Assembly (NCBI GenBank): GCA_900553285.1
Contig: USCX01000029.1
Location: 1-13,766, forward strand
Origin: an uncultured Prevotella sp.
Lineage (GTDB): Bacteria > Bacteroidota > Bacteroidia > Bacteroidales > Bacteroidaceae
DNA: 13,766 bases
Direction of reading: 5' to 3'
Shown: positions 13,766 through 13,766 of the stretch, in pieces
Position numbering within the stretch: position 1 is the first letter of the stretch
Layout of the letters: each line of letters begins with the position of its first letter
Made by a program: the position numbers and the translations under genes
The notes under the pieces: model-generated
Databases searched by the model: none
What the model was told of the DNA's origin: nothing
What the model saw: the letters and a program-made list of their open reading frames with translations, nothing else

Positions 13766-13766
13766 T

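Noticed and set aside
1..13766. Mobile elements, prophage, CRISPR array or defence genes
   Set aside because: I looked for transposase or integrase motifs, terminal inverted repeats, regularly spaced repeats and known defence-type domains, and saw none. The genes are mainly housekeeping and lipid functions.

Overview
The window looks like chromosomal DNA of a Bacteroidota bacterium, most likely order Bacteroidales (a Bacteroides/Prevotella-type gut or oral organism). Three things point there. Promoters match the Bacteroidota -33 TTTG / -7 TAnnTTTG type, for example TTTG-N19-TATCTTTG at 5158-5188. The serine palmitoyltransferase is very close to the Bacteroides sphingolipid enzyme as I remember it. 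There is also a secreted GH84 hexosaminidase with discoidin-like modules and a tail resembling a type IX sorting domain. By eye G+C is about half or slightly more. The exact genus cannot be fixed from the sequence alone.

Layout. Plus strand, 2-4921: the 3' half of valS (valyl-tRNA synthetase), then after 37 bp a large secreted GH84 beta-N-acetylglucosaminidase, closed by a strong intrinsic terminator. 4922-5157 has no gene but holds two dyads. 5158-5422: a promoter, tRNA-Ser(GCT), tRNA-Glu(CTC) and a terminator-like hairpin. 5463-6812: an NhaC-type Na+/H+ antiporter. Minus strand, 10051 down to 6881: glnS followed by a cytoplasmic TPR-repeat protein, probably one operon. 10052-10709 is a 658-bp stretch without a recognisable gene. 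It contains a minus-strand promoter, a short untranslated segment ending in a terminator-like hairpin upstream of glnS, and the terminator of the next gene. Minus strand 11897-10710: spt. Divergent plus strand 12083-13102: a diacylglycerol/sphingosine-kinase superfamily lipid kinase. Minus strand 13765-13097: a TtcA-type tRNA thiolase running off the window end, its stop overlapping the kinase stop.

How the genes fit together. Much of the window is translation machinery: valS, two tRNAs, glnS and ttcA. The spt / lipid-kinase pair is the most plausible functional unit outside translation. SPT makes the sphingoid base of Bacteroidales sphingolipids, and the divergent kinase belongs to the superfamily that phosphorylates diacylglycerol or sphingoid bases. 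I see no transposon, phage, CRISPR or defence genes. The most interesting unexplained signals are non-coding, chiefly the promoter-leader-hairpin module upstream of glnS at about 10147-10279.
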